Assembly: GCF_011761945.1 (NCBI RefSeq)
Contig: NZ_JAASQV010000001.1
Coordinates: 1,488,001 to 1,552,000, forward strand
Origin: Sphingomonas leidyi
GTDB lineage: Bacteria > Pseudomonadota > Alphaproteobacteria > Sphingomonadales > Sphingomonadaceae
Length of the DNA: 64,000 nt
Direction of reading: 5' to 3'
The translations under genes were made by a program, and so were the position numbers. The notes beneath the pieces are model-generated. The model did no database searches, had not been told where the DNA came from, and saw nothing but the letters and a program-made list of their open reading frames with translations. Positions 18,221 to 26,933 of this stretch are shown here, piece by piece; position 1 is the stretch's first letter, and every line of letters starts with the position of its first letter.

Positions 18221-18784
18221 ATGAAGATCAGCGGCGTGGACATCCGTCCCGGCAACATCATCGAATATGAAGGCGGCATCTGGCGTGCCGTGAAGATCCA
18301 GCATACGCAGCCCGGCAAGGGCGGTGCGTACATGCAGGTCGAGCTCAAGAACCTGCGCGACGGCCGCAAGAACAACGTCCGCTTCCGCTCGGCGGAAACG
18401 GTGGAGCGGGTGCGCCTCGACACCAAGGATTTCCAGTTCCTGTACCCCGAGGGCGACAGCCTGGTGTTCATGGACAAGGAAACCTACGACCAGACCACGC
18501 TGCCGCGCGACCTGCTCGGCGATGCCGCCGCCTTCCTGCAGGACGGCATGGACGTGATCATGGAACTCTATGACGAAGAGGCGATCAGCGTGCAGCTGCC
18601 CGACACGATCGAAGCGACGATCGTTGAGGCGGATGCGGTGGTGAAGGGTCAGACGGCGTCGTCGTCGTACAAGCCGGCGGTGCTGGACAATGGCGTGCGC
18701 ATCATGGTGCCGCCGCACATCGCCTCGGGCACGCGCATCGTCGTCGACGTGTACGAGCAGACCTACGTCCGCCGCGCGGACTGA
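18221..18784 (+). CDS. efp: Translation elongation factor P
   Basis: A 187-residue EF-P, which binds between the ribosomal P and E sites and relieves stalling at polyproline. Three beta-barrel domains are present: the KOW-like N-domain with the loop [10 protein letters not shown] (modifiable Lys33 at its tip), the central OB domain and the C-terminal domain ending [20 protein letters not shown]. The modification enzymes EpmA/EpmB or EarP are not in this window, so how Lys33 is modified is open. It is flanked on both sides by palindromic repeats and probably forms its own transcription unit. Confidence 0.97.
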   Translation: MKISGVDIRPGNIIEYEGGIWRAVKIQHTQPGKGGAYMQVELKNLRDGRKNNVRFRSAETVERVRLDTKDFQFLYPEGDSLVFMDKETYDQTTLPRDLLGDAAAFLQDGMDVIMELYDEEAISVQLPDTIEATIVEADAVVKGQTASSSYKPAVLDNGVRIMVPPHIASGTRIVVDVYEQTYVRRAD

Positions 18785-18786
18785 AG

Positions 18787-18819
18787 CCCTCTCCCCTTTG
18801 GGAGAAGGTTGGGTGAGGG
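18787..18819. repeat. CCCTCTCCC...GGGAGAAGGTTGGG repeat after efp
   Basis: The sequence CCCTCTCCCCTTTGGGAGAA forms a short hairpin (TCTCCC/GGGAGA) and continues into GGTTGGGTGAGGG. This wording is a widespread intergenic repeat of Proteobacteria. A second hairpin of related sequence follows at 18875. Confidence 0.65.
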
Positions 18820-18874
18820 CGGTATCGGACTGCCCTCGACCCGCATCCTCCCGTCGCTGACGCGATGGGCCCCG

Positions 18875-18900
18875 CCCTCTCCCGATGGGAGAGGGGTTTT
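18875..18900 (+). terminator. Rho-independent terminator between efp and suhB
   Basis: A perfect 9-bp stem CCCTCTCCC/GGGAGAGGG with a GAT loop is followed by GTTTT. It ends only eleven bases before the suhB start codon; the suhB ribosome binding site GGAG follows the T run immediately, so termination here would also control entry into suhB. Confidence 0.6.
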
Positions 18901-18911
18901 GGAGCATTGAC

Positions 18912-19727
18912 TTGGTTTCCCATTCCGGCCTCATCACCGTCATGGAGCGCGCCTGCCGCAAGGCGGGGCCCCGCCTGCGTCGCGACTTCAACGAAGTCCA
19001 GCACCTCCAGGTCAGCCGCAAGGGCCCGGCGGACTTCGTCAGCCTCGCCGACAAGCGCGCCGAAGACACGCTGATCGAGGAACTCCAGAAGGCGCGGCCG
19101 GACTGGGGCTTCCTGGTCGAGGAACGGGGCGAGATCGCCGGGGATCCGGACAAGCCGCGCTGGATCATCGATCCGCTCGACGGAACCAGCAACTTCCTGC
19201 ACGGCATCCCGCATTTCTGCATTTCGATCGCGGTCGAGGATCCGCACGGCGCCCAGGGCAAGCCCGAGGTGACGCACGGCTATATCTACCAGCCGCTCAC
19301 CGACGAGAGCTTCTGGTCGGAGAAGGGCCGTGGCGCCTGGCTCCAGGATCAGCGTCTGCGCGTTTCGGCGCGTCGTCATCTTGACGAAGCGCTGATCGCG
19401 ACGGGCATTCCGTTCCTCGGCCATGGCGACTTTGCCGAATGGAGCCGCATCTTCGGCGCGGTGGCGCCCGAAGTGGCCGGTATCCGCCGGCTGGGCTCGG
19501 CGGCGCTCGACCTTGCCTGGGTCGCGGCGGGCCGGTTCGACGGTTTCTGGGAATCGAACCTCAAGCCCTGGGACGTGGCGGCGGGCATGCTGCTGATCCG
19601 CGAAGCGGGCGGCTTCGTGACCGATTATCGCGGGCAGGACCTGTCGCGCGAGCGCAACCAGTATCTCGCGGCCAACGACGTGCTGCATTCCAAGCTGCAC
19701 AAGCTGGTGGCGAACTCGCTGCGCTGA
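18912..19727 (+). CDS. suhB: Inositol monophosphatase family protein
   Basis: A 271-residue Mg2+-dependent phosphatase of the IMPase/SuhB family. Metal-binding motifs are complete: the VEERGE segment near residue 75, DPLDGTSNFLHG near 95, and the C-terminal LKPWDVAAGMLLIREAGG. Family members hydrolyse inositol phosphates or related sugar phosphates; SuhB in E. coli also acts in rRNA antitermination, so the physiological role is not settled by sequence. TTG 18912 is taken as start because GGAG lies seven bases upstream and homologues begin at SHSGLITVMERA. It is convergent with the hydrolase gene, with a strong hairpin between. Confidence 0.9.
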   Translation: MVSHSGLITVMERACRKAGPRLRRDFNEVQHLQVSRKGPADFVSLADKRAEDTLIEELQKARPDWGFLVEERGEIAGDPDKPRWIIDPLDGTSNFLHGIPHFCISIAVEDPHGAQGKPEVTHGYIYQPLTDESFWSEKGRGAWLQDQRLRVSARRHLDEALIATGIPFLGHGDFAEWSRIFGAVAPEVAGIRRLGSAALDLAWVAAGRFDGFWESNLKPWDVAAGMLLIREAGGFVTDYRGQDLSRERNQYLAANDVLHSKLHKLVANSLR

Positions 19728-19745
19728 GCGGCGGGTCGATATTTT

Positions 19746-19778
19746 CTCCGTCACCCCGCGAAGGCGGGGATGACGGAG
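19746..19778. terminator. Bidirectional hairpin between suhB and the hydrolase gene
   Basis: CTCCGTCACCCCGC pairs with GCGGGGATGACGGAG over 14 base pairs with a single bulged A and a GAAG loop. It lies between two convergent genes and is another copy of the GTCATCCCC palindrome family. Confidence 0.7.
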
Positions 19779-19809
19779 GCAGTTTCAAGGGCTTGCCTGG
19801 ATTTCCGGT

Positions 19810-20799
19810 CTAGGGCCGGAGCGTAGTGGCCAGAAAGGCCACCATCCTGGGCCAGGCATCGGCGCGCGCCTTGGCGTTTGCCTCCGGCGTGCCGCCGCCG
19901 CGCGGGTCTGCACGCGGTTCCGCCGATCCGCCGCCCAGGTCGTGCCCGGCATCCGGATAGATCAGCGCCTGGGTCTCCAGTCCCTTCGCCTTGCGCGCCG
20001 CGACGATGTTGCGCGCCATCCGGCCCGAATTCCACAGGCGGTCCGCATCGCCGGTGATCAGCATCAGGGCGCCGCGATATTCCTCGACCGGAATGCGGGC
20101 GGCGGCTTCGCGATCGGGGTGATCGGCGCGGCCATTCTCGTGGATGGCGCGCAGATCGGCGGCGGGCCCGGCCTGCAACCCCGCAACGAACCCGCGATAG
20201 GGCATGAAGGCGAGCGGCTTCCCGCCGAAGGAGAAGGAAGAGCGCGTGCCTTCCGCTTCCAGCATTTCCAGGCCCCAGCCTTCCCACACCAGGTCGGACG
20301 GCGTGTAGGCGACCACCGCGTCGATCCAGGGATAATGGCTGGCCGCGATCAAGGCGAACTCCGACCCCTTCGAGCCGGCGAACAGGCCGAATCGCTCGAC
20401 ATCAACGCCGGGGAACTTGGCCAGCGCCGCGCGGAGATCGGCAAGCTGGTCCACGCGGATGTCGATGAAGCTGCCCGGCAGGTCCGGGAACGCCGGTGCC
20501 GGGGCGAACTTGCCCCAGTTGGGCGAATAGTAAGGCAGGCTCACCGCGGCATAGCCGAGCCTTGCGAGGGTGGGGCCGAAGCGGCGGCCGGCTTCGTCGC
20601 CACCCTCGGCGCCGGGCAGGATCACCACCACCGGGCGGCGTGCCTCGCCGGCGATCCGATAGAGCCGCGCATGCGGGAAGCCCGCGATCTCGCGCTCGTC
20701 GAGCGCCGCCGCCTGTTTCGTCGCCGTGGCCGGTTGGGCGATGGCCGGGCAGGCCGCCATGGCCAGTCCGATTCCGAGCAGCAGATTCCGTGCGATCAT
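19810..20799 (-). CDS. Secreted alpha/beta hydrolase, BAAT/acyl-CoA thioester hydrolase C-terminal type
   Basis: A 329-residue protein with a signal peptide at about 1-22 (LLLGIGLAMAACPAIAQPA) and an alpha/beta hydrolase fold related to the C-terminal domain of bile acid-CoA:amino acid N-acyltransferases and dienelactone hydrolases. The nucleophile elbow is GSKGSEFAL, the acid is probably Asp in LITGDADRLW, and the histidine is in YPDAGHDLGGG. RPVVVILPGAEGG marks the oxyanion region. With a signal peptide, CoA esters are unlikely substrates; a periplasmic ester or thioester is more plausible, but unknown. Upstream lies an AT-rich operator-like site, so expression may be induced. Confidence 0.8.
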   Translation of the reverse strand: MIARNLLLGIGLAMAACPAIAQPATATKQAAALDEREIAGFPHARLYRIAGEARRPVVVILPGAEGGDEAGRRFGPTLARLGYAAVSLPYYSPNWGKFAPAPAFPDLPGSFIDIRVDQLADLRAALAKFPGVDVERFGLFAGSKGSEFALIAASHYPWIDAVVAYTPSDLVWEGWGLEMLEAEGTRSSFSFGGKPLAFMPYRGFVAGLQAGPAADLRAIHENGRADHPDREAAARIPVEEYRGALMLITGDADRLWNSGRMARNIVAARKAKGLETQALIYPDAGHDLGGGSAEPRADPRGGGTPEANAKARADAWPRMVAFLATTLRP

Positions 20800-20814
20800 G
20801 TGAAGAAACCCCCG

Positions 20815-20847
20815 TTCACAATATTTCACAATAGCTAGTGTATTGTG
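20815..20847 (-). promoter_or_regulatory. Operator-like repeat upstream of the hydrolase gene
   Basis: The plus strand carries a direct repeat TTCACAATA (20815-20823 and 20825-20833) and then TATTGTG (20841-20847), which is inverted relative to CACAATA at 20827-20833 with a 7-base loop. It lies 16-48 bases upstream of the hydrolase ATG in an unusually AT-rich patch, where a -10 region and transcription start would be expected. Confidence 0.45.
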
Positions 20848-20998
20848 CATATAAGTCACCGACTGGCAACCGGCGATTGTGCCGCCGCGGTGCGGTTTGC
20901 GCGATGCCGGAGCCGCCCGGAGCGCCGTTTCGGAAGGCTTCGGGGACAAGGCATCCACAACCGGTTCTTCTTGCGAGTCATTCTCACCCGTCGAGGCG

Positions 20999-21027
20999 TT
21001 GCGTCCCGGGGAAGTGAGTCCTAGAAG
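20999..21027 (+). promoter_or_regulatory. Possible promoter of the nuo operon
   Basis: TTGCGT (20999-21004) and TAGAAG (21022-21027) are separated by 17 bases and end 37 bases before the nuoA start. The match to consensus is moderate. No other better pair was seen between the hydrolase start and nuoA. Confidence 0.3.
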
Positions 21028-21064
21028 CCCCCTCAGATTCCGCATCCGCGAGAAGAGAAGGCCC

Positions 21065-21439
21065 TTGGTCGACCTGTCACAATATCTGCCGATCCTGTTG
21101 TTCCTCGGGGTCGCTCTCGCGCTTTCCAGCGCCTTCGTGTTCCTGCCCATGCTGGTCAGCCGGCTGACGGGTTCGCACAAGCCGACCGAGGCCAAGCTCA
21201 GCGAGTATGAGTGCGGCTTCCCGGCCTTCGAGGATTCGCGCAGCCAGTTCGACGTGCGCTTCTACCTCGTCGCCATCCTGTTCATCATCTTCGATCTCGA
21301 AGCGGCGTTCCTGTACCCCTGGGCCGTCTCGGTCTTCTCGCTGGGCTGGACCGCCTGGATCTCGATGATGATCTTCATCGCCGAGCTCACGCTCGGCCTC
21401 GTCTACGCCTGGAAGAAGGGAGCGCTCGAATGGGAGTAG
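21065..21439 (+). CDS. nuoA: NADH-quinone oxidoreductase subunit A
   Basis: A 124-residue membrane subunit of complex I with three predicted helices (near 8-32, 65-86 and 93-115). The conserved loop between helices 1 and 2 reads [22 protein letters not shown] with the Cys and acidic residues typical of NuoA/ND3. TTG 21065 is chosen as start because GAGAAGAGAAGG precedes it and the family begins just before YLPILLF; the frame is open for 60 further codons upstream without homology. It is the first gene of the nuo operon, and its end overlaps nuoB by ten bases. Confidence 0.95.
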   Translation: MVDLSQYLPILLFLGVALALSSAFVFLPMLVSRLTGSHKPTEAKLSEYECGFPAFEDSRSQFDVRFYLVAILFIIFDLEAAFLYPWAVSVFSLGWTAWISMMIFIAELTLGLVYAWKKGALEWE

Positions 21440-22005
21440 AACTCGCCCCGTCGTCGTCGCCTTTGCCGGGCAGCGGCCTGATCGGCGCGCCGCCGCCGGG
21501 AACGCTCCCGGACGTCGGCTTCCTCAATGACATCAACGCCGAGATCGGCGACAAGGGCTTCCTGGTCACCTCGACCGAGGAACTGTTCCAATGGGCCCGC
21601 ACCGGCTCGCTGTGGTGGATGACCTTCGGTCTCGCCTGCTGCGCGGTCGAGATGATCCACGTCAACATGCCGCGCTACGACATGGAGCGCTTCGGCGCCG
21701 CGCCGCGTGCGTCGCCGCGCCAGTCGGACGTGATGATCGTGGCCGGCACGCTGTGCAACAAGATGGCCCCGGCACTCCGCCGCGTCTACGACCAGATGTC
21801 GGAGCCGAAATACGTCATCTCGATGGGCAGCTGCGCCAATGGCGGCGGCTATTACCATTATAGCTACAGCGTCGTGCGCGGCTGCGACCGGATCGTGCCG
21901 GTGGACATCTATGTCCCGGGCTGCCCGCCGACCGCCGAGGCGCTGCTCTATGGCGTGATGCAGCTCCAGCGCAAGATCCGCCGCGTCGGGACGATCGAGC
22001 GATGA
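21430..22005 (+). CDS. nuoB: NADH-quinone oxidoreductase subunit B
   Basis: A 191-residue subunit that holds the terminal iron-sulfur cluster N2, the direct electron donor to quinone. The ligands are in [12 protein letters not shown] (adjacent cysteines), [17 protein letters not shown] and [14 protein letters not shown]. The first 35 residues ([20 protein letters not shown]) are a Pro/Gly-rich extension. It starts ten bases before the end of nuoA and ends in an ATGA overlap with nuoC. Confidence 0.97.
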   Translation: MGVELAPSSSPLPGSGLIGAPPPGTLPDVGFLNDINAEIGDKGFLVTSTEELFQWARTGSLWWMTFGLACCAVEMIHVNMPRYDMERFGAAPRASPRQSDVMIVAGTLCNKMAPALRRVYDQMSEPKYVISMGSCANGGGYYHYSYSVVRGCDRIVPVDIYVPGCPPTAEALLYGVMQLQRKIRRVGTIER

Positions 22006-22910
22006 GCGCGGTGAAGACCGCTGCGCCGCGCTTCGCTTCGAACGAAGGCGTGATCGACGCGGCCGGGGCGGCGCTCGGCGGCATCCTGCTGTTCGCCGAG
22101 GACAGCGTGGGCGAAGTGAACCTGGTCCTCGACCGCGCCCGCCTGGTCGAGGGGCTCACGCTGCTGCGCGACACGCCGGGGCTGGAATATCAGCAGCTCA
22201 TGGAGATCGCCGGCGTCGACTATCCGGACCGCGAGGAGCGGTTCGAAGTGGTCTATTGCCTGCTCAGCCTGACGCGGAACCACCGCATCAAGGTGAAGAC
22301 CAGCACCGACGAGGAGAAGCCGGTCCCGTCCGTGACGGGGATCTGGCCGGTGGCGGGCTGGCTCGAGCGCGAAGTGTACGACATGTACGGCGTGCTCTTT
22401 TCGGGCAACACCGATCTGCGCCGCATCCTGACCGACTATGGTTTCGTCGGCCATCCGCAGCGCAAGGACTTCCCGCTGACCGGCTATGTCGAACTGCGCT
22501 ACTCGGAAGAAGCGAAGCGCGTGGTCTATGAGCCGGTGACGCTGGCCCAGGATTTCCGCAATTTCGACTTCATGAGCCCCTGGGAGGGCGCGAAATACGT
22601 GCTGCCGGGCGACGAGAAGGCGGCTGCCCCTGTTGCGCCGGCTCCCGCGCCTGCGCCCGCCCCGGCGCCCAAGCCGCAGCCCGAGGCCAAGGGCGCGCCG
22701 ACACCGCTGACCGCGGACGAGACGGGCAAGCCCGCGCCCGCCGCCAAGCCGGCCAAGGCGAAGGTGACCAAGCCCAAGACCAGCGACGGCACCGCCGATA
22801 CCGGCGCCGGCAAGGCCGGTCCCGAGGCCGGCCCGGCGCCCGCCGATCCGGACCTGGTCAAGAAACCCCGCAAGCCGCGCGCGAAGAAGGCGCCGGAGGG
22901 TGAAGCGTAA
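22002..22910 (+). CDS. nuoC: NADH-quinone oxidoreductase subunit C with long Ala/Pro/Lys tail
   Basis: A 302-residue protein. Residues 1 to about 200 are a standard NuoC (30-kDa) subunit of the peripheral arm, with [32 protein letters not shown] and the end [18 protein letters not shown]. The remaining 100 residues are a low-complexity tail rich in Ala, Pro and Lys ([18 protein letters not shown]), probably disordered and basic towards its end ([16 protein letters not shown]). Such tails recall histone-like sequences and are not part of the complex I core. It overlaps nuoB by four bases and nuoD by one. Confidence 0.95.
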   Translation: MSAVKTAAPRFASNEGVIDAAGAALGGILLFAEDSVGEVNLVLDRARLVEGLTLLRDTPGLEYQQLMEIAGVDYPDREERFEVVYCLLSLTRNHRIKVKTSTDEEKPVPSVTGIWPVAGWLEREVYDMYGVLFSGNTDLRRILTDYGFVGHPQRKDFPLTGYVELRYSEEAKRVVYEPVTLAQDFRNFDFMSPWEGAKYVLPGDEKAAAPVAPAPAPAPAPAPKPQPEAKGAPTPLTADETGKPAPAAKPAKAKVTKPKTSDGTADTGAGKAGPEAGPAPADPDLVKKPRKPRAKKAPEGEA

Positions 22911-24145
22911 TGGCTGACTATCTCGACGAGATCGAAGGCGTCATCGACGGCGGCAAGCCGGAGAAGGGCGACACCGAGATCGCGAACTACACGATCAACT
23001 TCGGACCGCAGCACCCGGCGGCGCACGGCGTGCTGCGCCTGGTGACCGAGCTGGACGGCGAGATCATCGAGCGCATCGATCCGCATGTGGGCCTGCTCCA
23101 TCGCGGCACCGAGAAGCTGATCGAGTACAAGACCTACACCCAGGCGCTGCCCTATTTCGACCGGCTCGACTATTGCTCGCCGCTGGGCATGGAATACAGC
23201 TTCGTGCTGGCGGTGGAGAAGCTGCTCGACCTCGAGGTTCCGCTGCGCGGCCAGTATCTGCGCGTGTTCTTCGCCGAGCTGACCCGCATCTGCAATCACA
23301 TGCTGAACCTCGGCTCGCATGTGATGGACGTCGGCGCGATGACGCCGAACCTGTGGATGTTCGAGATCCGCGAAGACTGCCTGAACTTCCTGGAGCGCGC
23401 ATCGGGCGCGCGCATGCACTCGAACTGGTTCCGCGTCGGCGGCGTCCGCCAGGACGTGCCGCTCAAGCTGCTGACCGACATCGCGGAATGGCTCGACACG
23501 CGCCTGCCGCGCCTGTTCGGCGACGCGATCAGCCTGGTCGCCGAGAACCGCATCTTCAAGCAGCGCAATGTCGACATCGCGGTGGTGAGCCGCGAGGACG
23601 CGGTGGCCTGGGGCTTCTCCGGCCCGATGATCCGCGGCGCGGGCATCCCCTGGGACATCCGCAAGTCGCAGCCCTATGACGTGTACGACCGGGTCGAGTT
23701 CGACATCCCCGTCGGCACGCGCGGCGACTGCTATGACCGGTTCATGGTTCGCGTCGAGGAAGTCTACCAGTCCGCGCGCATCATGAAGCAGTGCCTCCAG
23801 CAGATGCCGGAGGGCCCGGTGCTCACCCTCGACCGCAAGATCGCGCCGCCGCGCCGCGGCGAGATGAAGCAGTCGATGGAAGCGCTGATCCACCACTTCA
23901 AGCTGTTCAGCGAAGGCTATCACGTGCCCGCGGGCGACGTGTATGTCGCGACGGAGAGCCCGAAGGGCGAGTTCGGCGTCTATCTGGTCTCGGACGGCAG
24001 CAACAAACCGTATCGCTGCAAGATCCGCCCGACCGCGTTCAGCCATCTCCAGGCGATGGACTTCATGTCGAAGGGCCACATGCTCGCCGACATCACCGCC
24101 ATCCTGGGCGCGCTCGACATCGTGTTCGGGGAGTGCGACCGGTGA
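22910..24145 (+). CDS. nuoD: NADH-quinone oxidoreductase subunit D
   Basis: A 411-residue 49-kDa subunit that, with NuoB, forms the quinone-binding pocket; it descends from the [NiFe]-hydrogenase large subunit but lacks the Ni-binding cysteines. Conserved segments include [16 protein letters not shown] with the quinone-contacting His, [18 protein letters not shown]-type [12 protein letters not shown], and the C-terminal [18 protein letters not shown]. The stop overlaps the next ATG in a TGATG junction; that next gene is a small membrane protein, not nuoE. Confidence 0.97.
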   Translation: MADYLDEIEGVIDGGKPEKGDTEIANYTINFGPQHPAAHGVLRLVTELDGEIIERIDPHVGLLHRGTEKLIEYKTYTQALPYFDRLDYCSPLGMEYSFVLAVEKLLDLEVPLRGQYLRVFFAELTRICNHMLNLGSHVMDVGAMTPNLWMFEIREDCLNFLERASGARMHSNWFRVGGVRQDVPLKLLTDIAEWLDTRLPRLFGDAISLVAENRIFKQRNVDIAVVSREDAVAWGFSGPMIRGAGIPWDIRKSQPYDVYDRVEFDIPVGTRGDCYDRFMVRVEEVYQSARIMKQCLQQMPEGPVLTLDRKIAPPRRGEMKQSMEALIHHFKLFSEGYHVPAGDVYVATESPKGEFGVYLVSDGSNKPYRCKIRPTAFSHLQAMDFMSKGHMLADITAILGALDIVFGECDR

Positions 24146-24465
24146 TGGGCGGCGCGATCGGCCTCTTTCTGATGCTGGCCTTTTTCGCGGCGCAGGGCGG
24201 GGCGATTTTCGCCACGGCGTTCCTCTGCCTGCGTCGGCTCGGCGCGGACCAGCGGCTGAACCGCCTGCCGGCTATCATGGTCTCCTATGCGGCGTGGATC
24301 ATGTTCACCCTCATCGGTTACTTCATGCTGGGTGGTGAAGGCGGCCTGATGGACGGCTTTGGCCTTGTCCTGATGCTTTGCGGCACTGCGCTGATCAGCG
24401 CGCTGGTCTATGCCGCCGTCTGGAGCTTCGTGCCTTCGCGTGAACGGGAGGGCTGTCATGGCTGA
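24145..24465 (+). CDS. Small three-helix membrane protein inside the nuo operon
   Basis: A 106-residue protein with three predicted membrane helices: about 4-26 (GLFLMLAFFAAQGGAIFATA), 42-63 (MVSYAAWIMFTLIGYFMLGG) and 70-94 (GFGLVLMLCGTALISALVYA), linked by short basic loops (RRLGADQRLNRL). I recognise no family. It starts in a one-base overlap with the nuoD stop and ends eight bases inside the next gene, so it is translated as part of the operon. It may be an accessory or assembly factor of complex I, but only position supports that. Confidence 0.75.
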   Translation: MGGAIGLFLMLAFFAAQGGAIFATAFLCLRRLGADQRLNRLPAIMVSYAAWIMFTLIGYFMLGGEGGLMDGFGLVLMLCGTALISALVYAAVWSFVPSREREGCHG

Positions 24466-24793
24466 CCGCATCGCGATCGCGCACGAGATGATCGCGCACT
24501 ACAATGCGCAGGATGCCGATGCCTATGTGGCGCTGATGACCGACGGGGCCTGCGAGGCGGGCTATCGCGGCGCGGTGCTGCGCGAGGGCAGGGAAGGCGT
24601 GCGCTCGGGGTTGAAGGCGATGTTCGCCGAGTTCCCGCAGAACCGCGCCGATATCCTGGGCAGCTATGCGCTGGGCGACACCGTGGTGCTCCACGAGAAG
24701 GTCGCCCGCTCGCCCGAGGCCGAGCCCTTCGAAGTTATGTCCATCTATTCTTTCGCCGACGACCTAGTCGATCGCGTGGAGTTCATTCGTTAA
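24458..24793 (+). CDS. NTF2-like (SnoaL-type) protein inside the nuo operon
   Basis: A 111-residue soluble protein with the cone-shaped NTF2/SnoaL pattern: an N-terminal helix IAHEMIAHYNAQDADAYVAL, then MTDGA, GYRGAVLREGREGV, a helix SGLKAMFAEFPQ, and strands VVLHEKVARSPEAEPFEVMS and IYSFADDLVDRVEFIR. The fold serves either as a small enzyme or as a ligand-binding or dimerisation module. Start ATG 24458 has GGGAGGG upstream and lies within the previous gene; the stop TAA overlaps the nuoE start by one base. Its link to respiration is positional only. Confidence 0.8.
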   Translation: MADRIAIAHEMIAHYNAQDADAYVALMTDGACEAGYRGAVLREGREGVRSGLKAMFAEFPQNRADILGSYALGDTVVLHEKVARSPEAEPFEVMSIYSFADDLVDRVEFIR

Positions 24794-25461
24794 TGGCCGA
24801 CGCACCCGAACTTCCCAATGAAGCGGAAACCCGCGCGCGCTGGGGCAATTTTGCCTGGACGCCGGAGAATGCCGTCAAGGCACAGGAAATCATGGGCCGC
24901 TATCCGGCGGGCCGGCAGCTCTCGTGCAGCATCCCCTATCTCGACCTGGCCCAGCGCCAGGTGGGCGCGGAGACCAACACCCAGGGCTGGCTGCCGATCC
25001 CGGTGATCGAGTTCGTCGCGCGCGAGCTCGGCGTGCCCTATATCCGCATCTTCGAGGTCGCGACCTTCTACACCATGTTCAACCTGGTGCCGGTCGGCCG
25101 CTATCACGTGCAGGTCTGCGGCACGACGCCGTGCATGCTGCGCGGCTCGGACGACGTGATGGCCGCCTGCAAGGCGCGCGGCATGAAGAAGGGCCACACC
25201 ACCGAGGACGGGCTGTTCACGCTCACCGAGGTCGAGTGCATGGGCAATTGCTCCTCGGCGCCGATGGTCCAGATCAACGACGACAATTACGAGGATCTCG
25301 ACTACGATCGCACGCTGGCGATCCTCGATGCGCTGGCGCGGGGCGAGAGCCCCAAGACGGGCACGCAGGAGCCCGGCCGCCACACCGTGGAGCCGCTCGG
25401 CGAGCCGACCAACCTGGCGGCGATGGAGACCGGGAACCACGATTATCGGGGGGAATGGTGA
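24793..25461 (+). CDS. nuoE: NADH-quinone oxidoreductase subunit E
   Basis: A 222-residue subunit of the NADH-oxidising module carrying the [2Fe-2S] cluster N1a. The thioredoxin-like domain shows FEVATFYTMFNLVPVG, then the ligand pairs CGTTPC and CMGNC separated by about 36 residues. The C-terminal 50 residues (from LARGESPKTGTQEPG) extend beyond the domain, as in other alphaproteobacterial and mitochondrial versions. It is coupled upstream to the NTF2-like gene and downstream (TGATG) to a 57-codon gene. Confidence 0.96.
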   Translation: MADAPELPNEAETRARWGNFAWTPENAVKAQEIMGRYPAGRQLSCSIPYLDLAQRQVGAETNTQGWLPIPVIEFVARELGVPYIRIFEVATFYTMFNLVPVGRYHVQVCGTTPCMLRGSDDVMAACKARGMKKGHTTEDGLFTLTEVECMGNCSSAPMVQINDDNYEDLDYDRTLAILDALARGESPKTGTQEPGRHTVEPLGEPTNLAAMETGNHDYRGEW

Positions 25462-25634
25462 TGAAGCCCGAGACCAAGAACCTCGTCTTCGTCATCCTCG
25501 CGATCATCGGCGGCATCGTCGTGCTCGGCTGGGCGCTGAAGATCGCCTTCAAGCTGGTCGGCATCGCAATCGTGCTCGGGCTCGCAGTGCTCGCGTACAT
25601 TTTCATTCAGAACATGGTGGGGAAGGGCCGATAA
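25461..25634 (+). CDS. 57-residue membrane protein between nuoE and nuoF
   Basis: A tiny protein with a basic N-terminus (MKPETKNL) and two closely spaced hydrophobic stretches, about residues 8-26 (VFVILAIIGGIVVLGWALKI) and 31-50 (LVGIAIVLGLAVLAYIFIQ), possibly a helical hairpin, ending MVGKGR. It starts in a one-base overlap with nuoE and stops immediately before the nuoF ATG, leaving no spacing for anything else. The tight coupling argues that it is expressed. No family is recognised. Confidence 0.7.
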   Translation: MKPETKNLVFVILAIIGGIVVLGWALKIAFKLVGIAIVLGLAVLAYIFIQNMVGKGR

Positions 25635-26933
25635 ATGCTCGCGGATAAGGACCGCATCTTCACCAATGTCTACGGCTTCCAGCCGTGGAACCTGCCGGCT
25701 GCCCAGAAGCGCGGCGATTGGGACAAGACCAAGGATCTGATGGCGATCGGACAGGACGCCATCATCGACAGGATCAAGGCGTCGGGCCTGCGCGGCCGCG
25801 GCGGCGCCGGCTTCCCGACCGGCATGAAGTGGAGCTTCATGCCCAAGGAACCGCGCCCGGATCGCCCGAACTTCCTGGTGATCAACGCCGACGAGTCCGA
25901 GCCCGGCTCGTGCAAGGACCGCGAGATCATCCGCCACGATCCGCACAAGCTGATCGAAGGCGCGCTGATCGCCGGCTTCGCGATGCGCGCGCGTGCGGCG
26001 TACATCTACATCCGCGGCGAATATATCCGCGAGGCCGAGACGCTCTTCGCGGCCGTGAAGGAAGCGTATGACGCCGGCCTGCTCGGCAAGAATGCGTGCA
26101 AGTCGGGCTATGACTTCGACGTGTTCGTCCATCGCGGCGCCGGCGCCTATATCTGCGGCGAAGAGACCGCGATGCTCGAGAGCCTCGAGGGCAAGAAGGG
26201 CCAGCCGCGCCTGAAGCCGCCCTTCCCGGCGGGCGCGGGCCTTTATGGCTGCCCGACCACGGTGAACAACGTCGAATCGATCGCGGTCGTGCCGACGATC
26301 CTGCGGCGCGGCCCGGAATGGTTCGCCAGCTTCGGCAACGAGAACAACAAGGGCACCAAGCTCTTCCAGATCTCGGGCCATGTGAACAAGCCGTGCGTGG
26401 TCGAGGAGGCCATGTCGATCCCGTTCCACGAGCTGATCGAGAAGCATTGCGGCGGCATCCGCGGCGGCTGGGACAACCTCCTCGCCGTCATCCCGGGCGG
26501 CTCCTCGGTGCCGCTGGTGCCGGCGGCGCAGATCAGGGATTGCCCGATGGACTTTGACGGCCTGCGCGCGCTCGGCTCGGGCCTGGGCACCGCGGCCGTG
26601 ATCGTGATGGACAAGTCGACCGACATCGTCCGCGCGATCAGCCGGCTCAGCTACTTCTACAAGCATGAGAGCTGCGGCCAGTGCACGCCGTGCCGCGAAG
26701 GCACGGGCTGGATGTGGCGCGTGATGGAGCGGCTGCGCACCGGCGACGCCGACATCAGCGAGATCGACACGCTCCAGCAGGTCACCAAGCAGGTGGAGGG
26801 CCACACGATCTGCGCGCTCGGCGATGCCGCGGCGTGGCCGATCCAGGGCCTTATCCGCCATTTCCGTCCGGAGCTGGAGCGCCGGATCAACGAACGCCAG
26901 GCAGGTGCCGGCATGCAGGAGGCAGCGGAATGA
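25635..26933 (+). CDS. nuoF: NADH-quinone oxidoreductase subunit F
   Basis: A 432-residue subunit that binds FMN and NADH and carries the [4Fe-4S] cluster N3, the electron entry point of complex I. Motifs are [16 protein letters not shown] (NADH/FMN glycine-rich loop), [34 protein letters not shown] and the cluster ligands [14 protein letters not shown] with a distal Cys in [13 protein letters not shown]. The stop overlaps the start of the following secreted-protein gene by ATGA. Confidence 0.98.
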   Translation: MLADKDRIFTNVYGFQPWNLPAAQKRGDWDKTKDLMAIGQDAIIDRIKASGLRGRGGAGFPTGMKWSFMPKEPRPDRPNFLVINADESEPGSCKDREIIRHDPHKLIEGALIAGFAMRARAAYIYIRGEYIREAETLFAAVKEAYDAGLLGKNACKSGYDFDVFVHRGAGAYICGEETAMLESLEGKKGQPRLKPPFPAGAGLYGCPTTVNNVESIAVVPTILRRGPEWFASFGNENNKGTKLFQISGHVNKPCVVEEAMSIPFHELIEKHCGGIRGGWDNLLAVIPGGSSVPLVPAAQIRDCPMDFDGLRALGSGLGTAAVIVMDKSTDIVRAISRLSYFYKHESCGQCTPCREGTGWMWRVMERLRTGDADISEIDTLQQVTKQVEGHTICALGDAAAWPIQGLIRHFRPELERRINERQAGAGMQEAAE

